64,000 bases of DNA from Microbacterium sp. GCS4. Its GTDB lineage: Bacteria; Actinomycetota; Actinomycetes; Actinomycetales; Microbacteriaceae. Below are positions 10,441 to 17,899 of this stretch, piece by piece (position 1 is the stretch's first letter; every line of letters starts with the position of its first letter). The notes under the pieces are model-generated. The model worked only from the letters and a program-made list of their open reading frames with translations, made no database searches and was not told the origin of the DNA. The stretch is from NCBI RefSeq assembly GCF_001262495.1, contig NZ_LGYE01000006.1, forward strand, positions 62,001 through 126,000. Reading direction: 5' to 3'. A program made the translations under genes and the position numbers.

Positions 10441-11943
10441 CTACGCCTTCGTCGCCGGTTCGTCGACCACCGCGACGGCGTGCCCGTCGGCATCCACCAG
10501 TCGGCCCTGCTCGTAGCGGTCGCCCTCGCGGAGCACGCGGATCACATCCGTGCGCACGGCCCGAACCGGACTCGCCGCGAACACCGAGGGGTTCTCGGGC
10601 GTGCCCTTGCTGAAGTGGTTGAACACGAGGTTCAGGGTGATCGCCATGATCGCCGCTGAGCTGATGCCCGAGCCGAAGATGACCTGGAACCAGGTCGGGA
10701 AGGCCGAGTAGATGTCGTGGTTCACCTCGGGCAGCACACCGAACGACAGGGATGCCGCGACGATGATGAGGTTCATGTTGCCCTCGTACTTCACCTTGGC
10801 GAGAGTGCGGATGCCGGAGGCGGTCACCGTGCCGAACAGCACGAGTCCCGCACCGCCGAGCACCGCGGTCGGCACCGCCGCCACGACGCGTCCCAGCACC
10901 GGCAGCAGGCCGAGGATGATGAGGATGACGCCGCCCGCGGCCACCGCGTAGCGGCTCTTGATCTTCGTGACCGCCACCAGGCCGACGTTCTGCGCGAAGG
11001 CGCTCTGCGTGAAGGAGTTGAAGATCGGCGAGATCGCGCTCGAGACCATGTCGGCGCGCAGCCCGGCGGCGATCCGCTTGCGGTCGACCTTCGACCCCGT
11101 GATCTCGGCGACCGCGATGATGTCGGCCGTGGTCTCGGTGAGGATCACCAGCACGACGATCGTCATGGAGATGATGGCCGCGACGTCGAACACGGGCGGG
11201 CCGAAGGCGAACGGCGCGGGGAACGCGAACACCGGCCCCTCGAAGACCCGGGAGAAGTCCGCCCGGCCGATCAGGGCCGCGAACACCGTGCCGACCACCA
11301 TCGCGATGAGGATCGAGAGGCGCGAGATCGTCGAGTTGCCGAGCTTGCTCAGCAGCATGATCACCAGGAGCGTGAAGCCCGCGATGCCGACGAACACCGG
11401 GTCGGCGTAGTCGGGCGCCTCCGGGTTGGACCCCGTGATCCAGCGCGCCGCCACCGGCACGAGCGAGAGTCCGATCATCGTGATCACGGTGCCGGTGACC
11501 ACAGGGGGGAAGAACCGCACGATCTGCGCGAAGAACGGCGCGATCACCAGGCCGATGAGCGAGGCGACGATCACCGCGCCGAACACCGCGGGGAGGCCGC
11601 TGCCCTGATTGACGATCGCGAGCATGGTCGCGACGCCGGCGAAGGACACGCCCTGCACGAGCGGCAGCTGCGAGCCGAAGAACGGGATGCCGAGCGTCTG
11701 GAGGAGCGTCGCGAGTCCGCCCATGAACAGGCAGGCGGCGACGAGCACCCCCACCTCGGTCGGGGTGAGGCCGGCGGCTGCGCCGATGATGAGCGGCGGG
11801 GCGATGATGCCGCCGTACATCGTCAGGACGTGCTGGAGGCCGAACGTGAAGGCGGTGCCGAGGCCGAGACGTTCGTCCTCGGGCCTGGTCGACGCGGCCG
11901 TGCTCCGGGCCTTGCGGGTGGTCTTGGTGCGTGCAGCGGACAT
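10441..11943 (-). CDS. NCS2-family nucleobase permease (uric acid/xanthine transporter)
   Basis: 500 aa with about 12-14 hydrophobic segments from residue 32 on. NCS2 landmarks: GLQHVLTMYGGIIAPPLIIG, FGSQLPLVQGVSFAG, TGTVITMIGLSLVPVA, ILTETTADIIAVAEITG and a C-terminal segment FNSFTQSAFAQNVGLVAVTKI, where family members bind the purine. The family moves xanthine, urate or uracil with H+ or Na+. Last gene of the operon OHCU decarboxylase - HIU hydrolase - uricase - permease, which makes urate the most likely substrate. The start follows GAGGAGG with an 8-nt spacer. A 139-nt gap separates it from uricase; no operator palindrome was seen there. Confidence 0.9.
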   Translation of the reverse strand: MSAARTKTTRKARSTAASTRPEDERLGLGTAFTFGLQHVLTMYGGIIAPPLIIGAAAGLTPTEVGVLVAACLFMGGLATLLQTLGIPFFGSQLPLVQGVSFAGVATMLAIVNQGSGLPAVFGAVIVASLIGLVIAPFFAQIVRFFPPVVTGTVITMIGLSLVPVAARWITGSNPEAPDYADPVFVGIAGFTLLVIMLLSKLGNSTISRLSILIAMVVGTVFAALIGRADFSRVFEGPVFAFPAPFAFGPPVFDVAAIISMTIVVLVILTETTADIIAVAEITGSKVDRKRIAAGLRADMVSSAISPIFNSFTQSAFAQNVGLVAVTKIKSRYAVAAGGVILIILGLLPVLGRVVAAVPTAVLGGAGLVLFGTVTASGIRTLAKVKYEGNMNLIIVAASLSFGVLPEVNHDIYSAFPTWFQVIFGSGISSAAIMAITLNLVFNHFSKGTPENPSVFAASPVRAVRTDVIRVLREGDRYEQGRLVDADGHAVAVVDEPATKA

Positions 11944-12082
11944 CTGGTGGACCTCCTCGTCCGGGGTCGCCGACGGCGGTCGCCGACGACGCAGTGCTGT
12001 GCGTGCAGAGATGTTGGGAGGGATGGGGAAGGTGCGGGGCGGGCACGATGGGGGCCGAGCCCGCCCCGCGGTCTGGGGCCGG

Positions 12083-12976
12083 TCAGCAGAAGCCGGCGAT
12101 GCCGTTCCACGCCGGGTTCTCGGCATCCGCTCCCTCGCGGAGGAACGACGCCTCGATCAGCCCGTACGGCCGGTCGGCGGCGTAGAACACCTCGTTCGGG
12201 TTCTCCAGTCCGAACGGCGACAGGTCGACGACGAAGTGGTGCTTGTTCGGCGTCGAGAAGCGGATCTCATCGATCTCGGGATGCGCATCGAGCACGGCCT
12301 GCGCCATGTCGTGCAGCGTGTTCTGCAGCGCGTGCGAGTAGTTCGCGGTGAACGCCTCCAGCAGGAGGCGGCGGACGTCGGCGAACACGGCGGTGAAGTC
12401 GATGTCGGTGCGGTTGTACAGCCAGCGCGCCGTGACCGAGGTCGCGAGGATGCGGTCGGTGGTCTCGGCGAGCGTCGTGTACTTGTCCTTCGGGTAGCCG
12501 ACGAAGCCGCTCTCGGTGGACTTCAGCACCACGAGGTCCTGCAGCCCCGCGATCACGGTGGTGGCGTCGCCGTCGATCGTGACGACCGCCGTGCGCGTCT
12601 CCGTGCCTCCGCGCACGAAGGAGTGGTCGTGTCCTCGGCCGTCGGCTGCGATGCGCTCCCAGCTGTACTGCTCGGCCTCCCAGCGTCCGCCGGTGACCCA
12701 GTCGAACTCGGACGTGAAGTGCGCTCCCAGTCGCAGCAGGAACTCCTCGGGGCTTCCGATGCCGTCCTTCGCGAACGCGAACACGGTGTTCTTCTGGGTG
12801 TCGGTCGCGACGACGTTGCCGTTGTCGCCCTCGACGTGCGCGGCGGTGAAGTCGCCGGTGAGCTGCGAGGTGACGTTGAGGTCCTCGATCTCGTGTCGGG
12901 CCGTGTCGCGGGTGACGCGCACCACGCGGACCTCGGCCTTGCCGTACTGGTTCTTTCCCAGGACGATGTTGCTCAT
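12083..12976 (-). CDS. Urate oxidase (uricase, cofactor-free)
   Basis: 297 aa, full length. Oxidises urate to 5-hydroxyisourate with release of H2O2. Catalytic Lys and Thr of the family are visible in YGKAEVRV (K13) and ATDTQKNTVFAFAKD (T58). HDHSFVRGG near residue 117 and the C-terminal TPNKHHFVVDL (around H246/H247, the catalytic His region) are also family signatures. It lies directly downstream of HIU hydrolase (8-nt gap) and OHCU decarboxylase, which complete conversion to (S)-allantoin. A peroxiredoxin lies just upstream on the same strand and could deal with the peroxide. Transcription probably starts at the promoter near 13.9 kb. Confidence 0.97.
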   Translation of the reverse strand: MSNIVLGKNQYGKAEVRVVRVTRDTARHEIEDLNVTSQLTGDFTAAHVEGDNGNVVATDTQKNTVFAFAKDGIGSPEEFLLRLGAHFTSEFDWVTGGRWEAEQYSWERIAADGRGHDHSFVRGGTETRTAVVTIDGDATTVIAGLQDLVVLKSTESGFVGYPKDKYTTLAETTDRILATSVTARWLYNRTDIDFTAVFADVRRLLLEAFTANYSHALQNTLHDMAQAVLDAHPEIDEIRFSTPNKHHFVVDLSPFGLENPNEVFYAADRPYGLIEASFLREGADAENPAWNGIAGFC

Positions 12977-12984
12977 TTCAGTAC

Positions 12985-13326
12985 TCAGCTTCCTCGGTAA
13001 GTGGAATAGGCGAACGGACTGAGCAGGAGGGGCACGTGGTAGTGCTCCTGCCCGGCGTCGACCAGGAAGGTCAGCACCACCTCCGGGAAGAAGGAGTCCG
13101 TGTCGATGCCGGCGAAGTAGGCCGCCGTGTCGAACCGGAGGCGGTACGCACCGCTCTCCAGCCGCACGGGGCCGAGCTCTTTCACCCGCCCGTCAGCATC
13201 GGTGAGGCCCGAACCGATCCCGACCCATCCGTCGCCGACTCGGGCCTCGAGTTCGACGGCGACGCCGGGCGCCGGGCGCCCGATCGATGTGTCCAGGATG
13301 TGGGTGGTCACGTGGGAGACGCTCAT
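12985..13326 (-). CDS. uraH: 5-Hydroxyisourate hydrolase (transthyretin-like)
   Basis: 113 aa, the full size of the family. Hydrolyses 5-hydroxyisourate to OHCU. Family signatures are the N-terminal SHVTTHILDTSIGRPA (catalytic His), YHVPLLLSPFAYSTYRGS at the end with the diagnostic C-terminal YRGS, and an Arg in the middle segment. Functional tetramer known for the family; cytosolic here as no signal peptide is seen. Start overlaps the stop of the OHCU decarboxylase gene (ATGA), and uricase follows after 8 nt. Confidence 0.97.
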   Translation of the reverse strand: MSVSHVTTHILDTSIGRPAPGVAVELEARVGDGWVGIGSGLTDADGRVKELGPVRLESGAYRLRFDTAAYFAGIDTDSFFPEVVLTFLVDAGQEHYHVPLLLSPFAYSTYRGS

Positions 13327-13835
13327 GCGCGTGCTCCTTCCTTGTCTTCGTGCTCGATGGCGCCCTCGAGGCGCAGCGCGGCGATCTCGCGCAGCTGCTG
13401 GTCGACGACCGCGAGCTCCTCGTCGAGGTCGTTGCCGAGGCGCTGGTGCAGCAGGGCGAGGATGGCGTCGGCCGTGCGACCGGCGGCACGCACGAGGAAG
13501 ACGCGGTCGAACCGGCGCTCATAGGCGCGGTTTCCCTCGGCGAGGGCGTCGGCGGCCGAGGCGTCGACGCCGGACTGCTCCCGACGGGCGAGCGCGGCTG
13601 ACGCGTCGTCGCCCGTCGGGCGTTCGCCGATGCGCGGATGATGCGCGAGAGCGGCGTCGATCTCGGCCTCGGTCAGCGGCTGCGCGGCTGAGAGCACGGC
13701 TGCGCGCAGCGCGTCCACCGAGGGATAGGGTCTGGCGTCGACGATCTCATCGGACCAGCGGGGGACATCCAGTGCAGTTCTCACGACGTCGACAGCGACC
13801 TCGCGAGTGCAGGAGTTGAACTCCTCGAGCAACAT
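13323..13835 (-). CDS. uraD: 2-oxo-4-hydroxy-4-carboxy-5-ureidoimidazoline (OHCU) decarboxylase
   Basis: 170 aa. Converts OHCU to (S)-allantoin. Family signatures: the short LLEEFNSC start, AAQPLTEAEIDAALAHHPRIGE with the catalytic His, and AYERRFDRVFLVRAAGR. ATG at 13835 is chosen because AAGGA lies 6 nt upstream and the homology begins there; an upstream in-frame ATG (13862) lacks these. First gene of the OHCU decarboxylase/HIU hydrolase/uricase/permease operon, with the palindromic operator about 75-87 nt upstream. It overlaps the next gene by ATGA. Confidence 0.95.
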   Translation of the reverse strand: MLLEEFNSCTREVAVDVVRTALDVPRWSDEIVDARPYPSVDALRAAVLSAAQPLTEAEIDAALAHHPRIGERPTGDDASAALARREQSGVDASAADALAEGNRAYERRFDRVFLVRAAGRTADAILALLHQRLGNDLDEELAVVDQQLREIAALRLEGAIEHEDKEGARA

Positions 13836-13885
13836 CTTCGATCCTTGAAGACATGCTGGCATCCGGCGCGTAAGGCTATACGGAT

Positions 13886-13977
13886 CCTCGCACTGCGAGG
13901 CACTGACTTCCGTATGCCGGAACTGTTATTTCAGCATGCGTAAGAAGTCTGCGCGATGCGTCCGGTGGTTGTCAAGC
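13886..13977 (-). promoter_or_regulatory. Promoter and operators of the uricase operon
   Basis: On the minus strand TTGACA (13969-13974 region) and CAGACT are separated by 18 nt and act as candidate -35/-10. Downstream of them lies the perfect palindrome TTCCGTATGCCGGAA (13908-13922) and then a second palindrome CCTCGCACTGCGAGG (13886-13900). An operator placed after the transcription start suggests repression by the IclR-type regulator. A block-conserved copy of 13908-13977 is found at 10356-10425. Confidence 0.6.
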
Positions 13978-13982
13978 GTAAT

Positions 13983-14456
13983 TCACCGATCGATTCCGAG
14001 CGACTCCCGAAGACGGGCGACGTGGCCCTGTGGGACGACGTCGTACTCGGCGTCGCGGACGCGTCCCTCGCCGTCGATCACGAACGTCGAGCGACGCACG
14101 CCCTCGATCCGCACACCGCCGACATCTTTGAGGCCCCACGCGCCGTACGCACGGGCGACCTCGCCGTCGGCATCCGACAGCAGAGGGAAGGTGAGCCCCT
14201 CCGCCTCAGCGAACGCCTGCAGCGCCTCCACGGGGTCGGGTGAGACACCCAGCACGTCGAAGCCGGCGCCCGCGAGCGACGACAGGCTGTCGCGGAAGTC
14301 GCAGGCCTCGGTCGTGCAGCCGGGAGTGGACGCTCGCGGGTAGAAGTACACGACGACCCCGCGGCCGCGGCGATCGGCGAGGGAGACGCGGCGCCCGGCG
14401 GCGTCGGGGAGGTCGATGGCGGGCGCGAGGTCGCCCGGGGTCAGATGTGCGTTCAC
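13983..14456 (-). CDS. bcp: Peroxiredoxin, BCP/PrxQ type
   Basis: 157 aa thioredoxin-fold peroxidase. The active site is STPGCTTEACDFRDS, carrying the peroxidatic Cys and a second Cys five residues later, the atypical 2-Cys PrxQ pattern. It reduces H2O2 and organic peroxides using thioredoxin. GTG at 14456 is preferred: AGGAGAA stands 6 nt upstream and the protein then begins NAHLTPGDLAP like other family members. An ATG 24 bases upstream lacks a ribosome site. It lies 40 nt after the CitE-like gene on the same strand, and upstream of the uricase operon, so it is likely transcribed with the purine genes and may remove peroxide made by uricase; that link is inference. Confidence 0.92.
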   Translation of the reverse strand: MNAHLTPGDLAPAIDLPDAAGRRVSLADRRGRGVVVYFYPRASTPGCTTEACDFRDSLSSLAGAGFDVLGVSPDPVEALQAFAEAEGLTFPLLSDADGEVARAYGAWGLKDVGGVRIEGVRRSTFVIDGEGRVRDAEYDVVPQGHVARLRESLGIDR

Positions 14457-14496
14457 GGAGTTCTCCTGTAGGTCGGTCATGCGGAAGGGATTCGGG

Positions 14497-15351
14497 TCAG
14501 CGGGCCGTGACCGCGACCTGGAAGGCCTCGGCGAGGTGCATGATCTTGCGGGCGCGACCGAGGCGCGGCAGGTCGCTGCCGTCGCGCACGATGCGGCCGC
14601 GGGCGTCGAAGTCGGCGAGGAAGGAGTGCGCCCAATCGACATCCGTTCGCGTCGGGCTGATCACCTCGTTGACGACGGGAGCCTGATCGGCCGACAAGCA
14701 CAGCTTGCCCGTCATGCCCATCGACACCGTGATCGCGGACTGCTCCCGCAGCACCGGATGGCTCGTGCCCACGGTCGGTCCGTCGATCGGGCCAGGCAGG
14801 TCGCCGCATCGACTGGAGACGACCAGGCGCGCGCGGGGATACGCCATCGCCTCGCGGTCGGCCGACATCCCGGTGTCCCGTCGGAAGTCCCCGCTTCCGA
14901 AGGCGAGGCGGAAGGCTCCTTCCGCGCGCGCGATCTCGGTCGCGCTCTCGATGCCGACCGCGGACTCGACCAGGGCGACCACGGGAACGCGTCCGCCCAG
15001 GCGGTGGAACGTGTCGGTGACCTGCGCGCCCGCCTCCGTCTTGGCGAGCATGACCCCGCGCAGACCGGGCGCTGCGCGCAGCACCTCGAGGTCGGCGCTC
15101 CAGTGCTCGCTCGTGACGTCGTTCACGCGCACCCAGGACTCTCCTCCGGAGTGCAGCCAGCGTGCGACGTCCTCACGCGCCTCGTCCTTGCGGCTCGCGT
15201 CCACCGCGTCCTCGATGTCGAGCACGACGGCATCGGCCGAGGAGGATGCCGCCTCGTCGAAGGTGTCGGGGCGGGTGGCCGCGACCAGGAGCCAGGAGCG
15301 GGCCAGGTCGGGCGACACGGAGCGGACCGCGCTGAGCGTTGATGAAGTCAT
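14497..15351 (-). CDS. HpcH/HpaI aldolase/citrate lyase family protein (CitE-like)
   Basis: 284 aa, the size of single-domain CitE-like acyl-CoA lyases. Visible: SWLLVAATRPDTFDEA at the N terminus, AVVLDIEDAV (metal and CoA region, residues about 40-50), WVRVND, VVALVESAVGIESA with the metal-binding Glu, and LAFGSGDFRRDTG. Family members cleave or form malyl-CoA, citramalyl-CoA or related acyl-CoAs, and several use glyoxylate. In this purine cluster, glyoxylate plus an acyl-CoA is an attractive substrate pair, but this is inference. ATG at 15351 sits 5 nt from the operator palindrome 15357-15371, so the mRNA leader is short and contains the operator. The peroxiredoxin gene follows on the same strand. 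Confidence 0.82.
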   Translation of the reverse strand: MTSSTLSAVRSVSPDLARSWLLVAATRPDTFDEAASSSADAVVLDIEDAVDASRKDEAREDVARWLHSGGESWVRVNDVTSEHWSADLEVLRAAPGLRGVMLAKTEAGAQVTDTFHRLGGRVPVVALVESAVGIESATEIARAEGAFRLAFGSGDFRRDTGMSADREAMAYPRARLVVSSRCGDLPGPIDGPTVGTSHPVLREQSAITVSMGMTGKLCLSADQAPVVNEVISPTRTDVDWAHSFLADFDARGRIVRDGSDLPRLGRARKIMHLAEAFQVAVTAR

Positions 15352-15356
15352 ATGTT

Positions 15357-15398
15357 TTCCATTCTATGGAAGTCAGATTCTGTAGTTCGAAAAGTCTA
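15357..15398 (-). promoter_or_regulatory. Operator palindrome and -10 box of the CitE-like gene
   Basis: TTCCATTCTATGGAA (15357-15371) is a perfect 15-bp palindrome directly upstream of the ATG. On the minus strand TAGACT (15393-15398) is a good -10 candidate, placing the operator just downstream of the predicted start of transcription. No convincing -35 was seen. Matches the TTYCR-N5-YGRAA family. Confidence 0.6.
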
Positions 15399-15458
15399 AA
15401 CCTGCGGCGCGAAAGCCCGCTACGGCGGAGAATCAGACCGGGCGCACCGAGATTCCGG

Positions 15459-15522
15459 TTGACACGCAATCTCCGACGTGCTGTGATCTCTACAGGTGAA
15501 ATCCATATTTCACATCATGAAA
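15459..15522 (+). promoter_or_regulatory. Promoter and overlapping operators of the allantoin permease operon
   Basis: TTGACA (15459-15464), 17 nt, TGTGAT (15482-15487) form a candidate promoter. Right after it lie two overlapping palindromes: GTGAAAT-N4-ATTTCAC (15496-15513) and TTTCACATCATGAAA (15508-15522). The second fits the TTYCR-N5-YGRAA pattern. This divergent gap (15352-15569) is AT-rich compared with its surroundings and holds no gene. Confidence 0.6.
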
Positions 15523-15569
15523 TCTTTTTGAGATGCTTCCCGACGGCGTCGTCGGGGAATGGGGTTCAG

Positions 15570-17102
15570 ATGTCCACCGAAGAATTCGTCCATGTTCCGA
15601 GCCGCGCATCCGAGGGCCTCGAGGGCCCTGCACCCTCCGGGGTGTTCGCCGTGCAGAAGGGGCTGAGTCCGCGTCTGTACAACAGCGACCTCGCCCCCAC
15701 GACGAGAGAGGGCCGGCACTGGAGCGCGTACAGCATCTTCGCCCTCTGGGCGAACGACGTGCACAGCCTCGGCAACTACGTCTGGGCGATCGGTCTCTTC
15801 TCGCTCGGCATGAGCGGCGGCGCCATCCTCGGCTCCCTCGCCTTCGGCGCCCTCTTCCTGTTCCTCCTGCTCACGCTCTCGGGCTTCATGGGCGAGAAGA
15901 CGGGCGTGCCGTTCCCCGTCATGAGCCGCATCACCTTCGGCATCCACGGCGCCCAGATCCCCGCCCTGCTGCGTGGCGGCGTCGCGATCGCGTGGTTCGG
16001 CATCCAGACCTACCTCGCCTCGCAGGTGCTGCAGGTCGTCATCATCGCCCTCGCCCCCGGCGCGACCGCGCTGCAGCAGGGATCGTTCCTGGGCCTCTCG
16101 GCTCTCGGCTGGATCACCTTCCTCGCCCTGTGGGTCGTGCAGTCGGTCATCGTCAGCTACGGCATGGAGATGATTCGCAAGTACGAGGCGTTCGCCGGCC
16201 CGGTGATCCTCGCCACCTTCGTCTCCCTCGCCGTGTGGGTGCTCGTGCAGGCCGACTTCCAGATCTCCTGGACCAATGACACCCCGCTCGAGGGCGGCGA
16301 GCTGTGGCTGCACATGCTCGGAGGCGCCTCCGCCTGGGTCGCGATCTACGGCACCTTCGTGCTGAACTTCTGCGACTTCACCCGCGGTGCACGCTCGAAG
16401 AAGTCGATCGTGAAGGGCAACTTCTGGGGCATCCCGATCAACATGCTCTTCTTCGGCCTGGTCGTGGTCGTGCTCGCCGGCGGGTCCTTCACGATCAACG
16501 GCGTCGCGATCGGCTCGCCCGCCGACGTGGTCGCCGCCATCCCGAACACCCTCCTGCTCGTGCTCGCCTCCCTCGCACTCATCGTGCTCACGATCGCGGT
16601 GAACCTCATGGCGAACTTCGTCGCGCCGACCTACGCGCTCACCAACCTGTTCCCGAAGCACCTGAACTTCCGCAGGGCCGCGCTGATCTCGGCGGTGATC
16701 GGGCTCGTCATCCTGCCGTGGAACATGTACAACTCCCCCATCGTGATCGGCATCTTCCTGAACGGCCTCGGCGCACTGCTCGGTCCGCTGTTCGGCATCA
16801 TCATGGTCGACTACTGGCTCGTGAAGAAGCAGCGCATCAACGTCCCCGATCTCTACTCCGAGCACCACAACGGCGAGTACCACTACACCCGCGGCTTCAA
16901 CCCACGGGCCATCTTCGCCCTCGTCATCGCCGGAGCGATCGCCCTGCTGCTGACGTTCGTCCCCGCGTTCCAGGTGGTGAGCCAGTTCTCCTGGTTCCTC
17001 GCCGCGGGACTCGGAGCCCTGACGTACAGCCTGCTCGCCGACCGCAGCGGCCCCTTCCACGATGTCGACGGCGCAGAGATCGCCGTCACCCCCAGCCACT
17101 GA
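15570..17102 (+). CDS. NCS1-family transporter, probable allantoin permease
   Basis: 510 aa with about 12 membrane helices. NCS1 hallmarks: GLSPRLYNSDLAPTTREGRHW before the first helix, WANDVHSLGNYVWAIGLF, PFPVMSRITFGIHGAQIPALL with RGGVAIAWFGIQTYLAS, and GIIMVDYWLVKKQRINVPDLY near the end. This is the PucI/Mhp1/FurA group that imports allantoin, hydantoins or nucleobases with Na+ or H+. The gene opens a plus-strand operon with the racemase-like protein and allantoinase, supporting allantoin as the cargo. The start at 15570 has GGGG 5 nt upstream. Regulated by the operators at 15.5 kb. Confidence 0.9.
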   Translation: MSTEEFVHVPSRASEGLEGPAPSGVFAVQKGLSPRLYNSDLAPTTREGRHWSAYSIFALWANDVHSLGNYVWAIGLFSLGMSGGAILGSLAFGALFLFLLLTLSGFMGEKTGVPFPVMSRITFGIHGAQIPALLRGGVAIAWFGIQTYLASQVLQVVIIALAPGATALQQGSFLGLSALGWITFLALWVVQSVIVSYGMEMIRKYEAFAGPVILATFVSLAVWVLVQADFQISWTNDTPLEGGELWLHMLGGASAWVAIYGTFVLNFCDFTRGARSKKSIVKGNFWGIPINMLFFGLVVVVLAGGSFTINGVAIGSPADVVAAIPNTLLLVLASLALIVLTIAVNLMANFVAPTYALTNLFPKHLNFRRAALISAVIGLVILPWNMYNSPIVIGIFLNGLGALLGPLFGIIMVDYWLVKKQRINVPDLYSEHHNGEYHYTRGFNPRAIFALVIAGAIALLLTFVPAFQVVSQFSWFLAAGLGALTYSLLADRSGPFHDVDGAEIAVTPSH

Positions 17103-17115
17103 TCGGAGGACAGGG

Positions 17116-17841
17116 ATGCGCATCCTCGTCGCCAACGTCAACACCACCGAGAGCATGACCGAGGGGATCGCCGCGGCCGCACGTGCCGTCGCCTCCCCCG
17201 GCACCGAGATCGTCGGCATCACGCCCGCGTTCGGAGCCGAGTCGTGCGAGGGCAACTTCGAGAGCTACCTCGCCGCGATCGCCGTCATGGACGCGATCAC
17301 CCGCTACGAGGGCGAGTACGACGCCGTGATCCAGGCGGGCTACGGCGAGCACGGGCGCGAAGGTCTTCAGGAGCTGCTCGACGTGCCCGTGGTCGACATC
17401 ACCGAGGCCGCGGCCTCGACCGCGATGTACCTCGGGCGCTCGTATTCGGTCGTCACGACGCTCGACCGCACCGTGCCCCTCATCGAGGATCGGCTGATGC
17501 TCGGCGGGCTGCACGACCGGTGCGCCTCCGTCCGCTCCTCGGGGCTCGGCGTGCTCGAGCTCGAGTCCGACCCCGAGCGCGCGATCGAGGCGATCGTCGC
17601 CGAGGCGCAGATCGCCGTCGAGCAGGACCGGGCCGAGGTCGTCGTGCTCGGATGCGGCGGCATGGCCGAACTCAAGGACAGAGTGGTCGAGCGCTGCGGC
17701 GTCCCCGTGGTCGACGGCGTGCAGGCGGCCGTCGCGGTCGCCGAAGGCCTCGTGAACCTCGGACTGACCACGTCGAAAGTCCGCACCTACGCGCCGCCGC
17801 GCCCGAAACGCGTCACCGGCTTCCCCTCGCTCGCCCGCTGA
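17116..17841 (+). CDS. Asp/Glu/hydantoin racemase-superfamily protein (allantoin racemase-like, first Cys absent)
   Basis: 241 aa. N-terminal ILVANVNTTESMTEGI and C-terminal VVVLGCGGMAEL (C180) are family landmarks. Allantoin and hydantoin racemases normally use two cysteines. Here the first, expected in the segment DAVIQAGYGEHGREGL near residue 75, is replaced by Gly (G75), while the second is kept. Arylmalonate decarboxylase shows the same Gly/Cys arrangement and is not a racemase, so activity may differ from the usual label. The gene lies 13 nt after the permease and 58 nt before allantoinase, consistent with action on allantoin or a product of it. ATG at 17116 is preceded by GGAGGACAGGG. 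Confidence 0.8.
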   Translation: MRILVANVNTTESMTEGIAAAARAVASPGTEIVGITPAFGAESCEGNFESYLAAIAVMDAITRYEGEYDAVIQAGYGEHGREGLQELLDVPVVDITEAAASTAMYLGRSYSVVTTLDRTVPLIEDRLMLGGLHDRCASVRSSGLGVLELESDPERAIEAIVAEAQIAVEQDRAEVVVLGCGGMAELKDRVVERCGVPVVDGVQAAVAVAEGLVNLGLTTSKVRTYAPPRPKRVTGFPSLAR

Positions 17842-17899
17842 GCGCAGAATCCATACAGAGAAAGACCGCCGGCTCCCGACCGGCAGAAGGGAGTGCGCC

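Noticed and set aside
10179..10493. A 104-codon minus-strand frame near the orphan promoter, considered as its target gene.
   Set aside because: It begins upstream of the promoter, includes the terminator hairpin and shows no protein-like conservation.
13886..13900. CCTCGCACTGCGAGG considered as a member of the TTYCR-N5-YGRAA family.
   Set aside because: Its arms do not fit that pattern; kept only as a nearby second palindrome.
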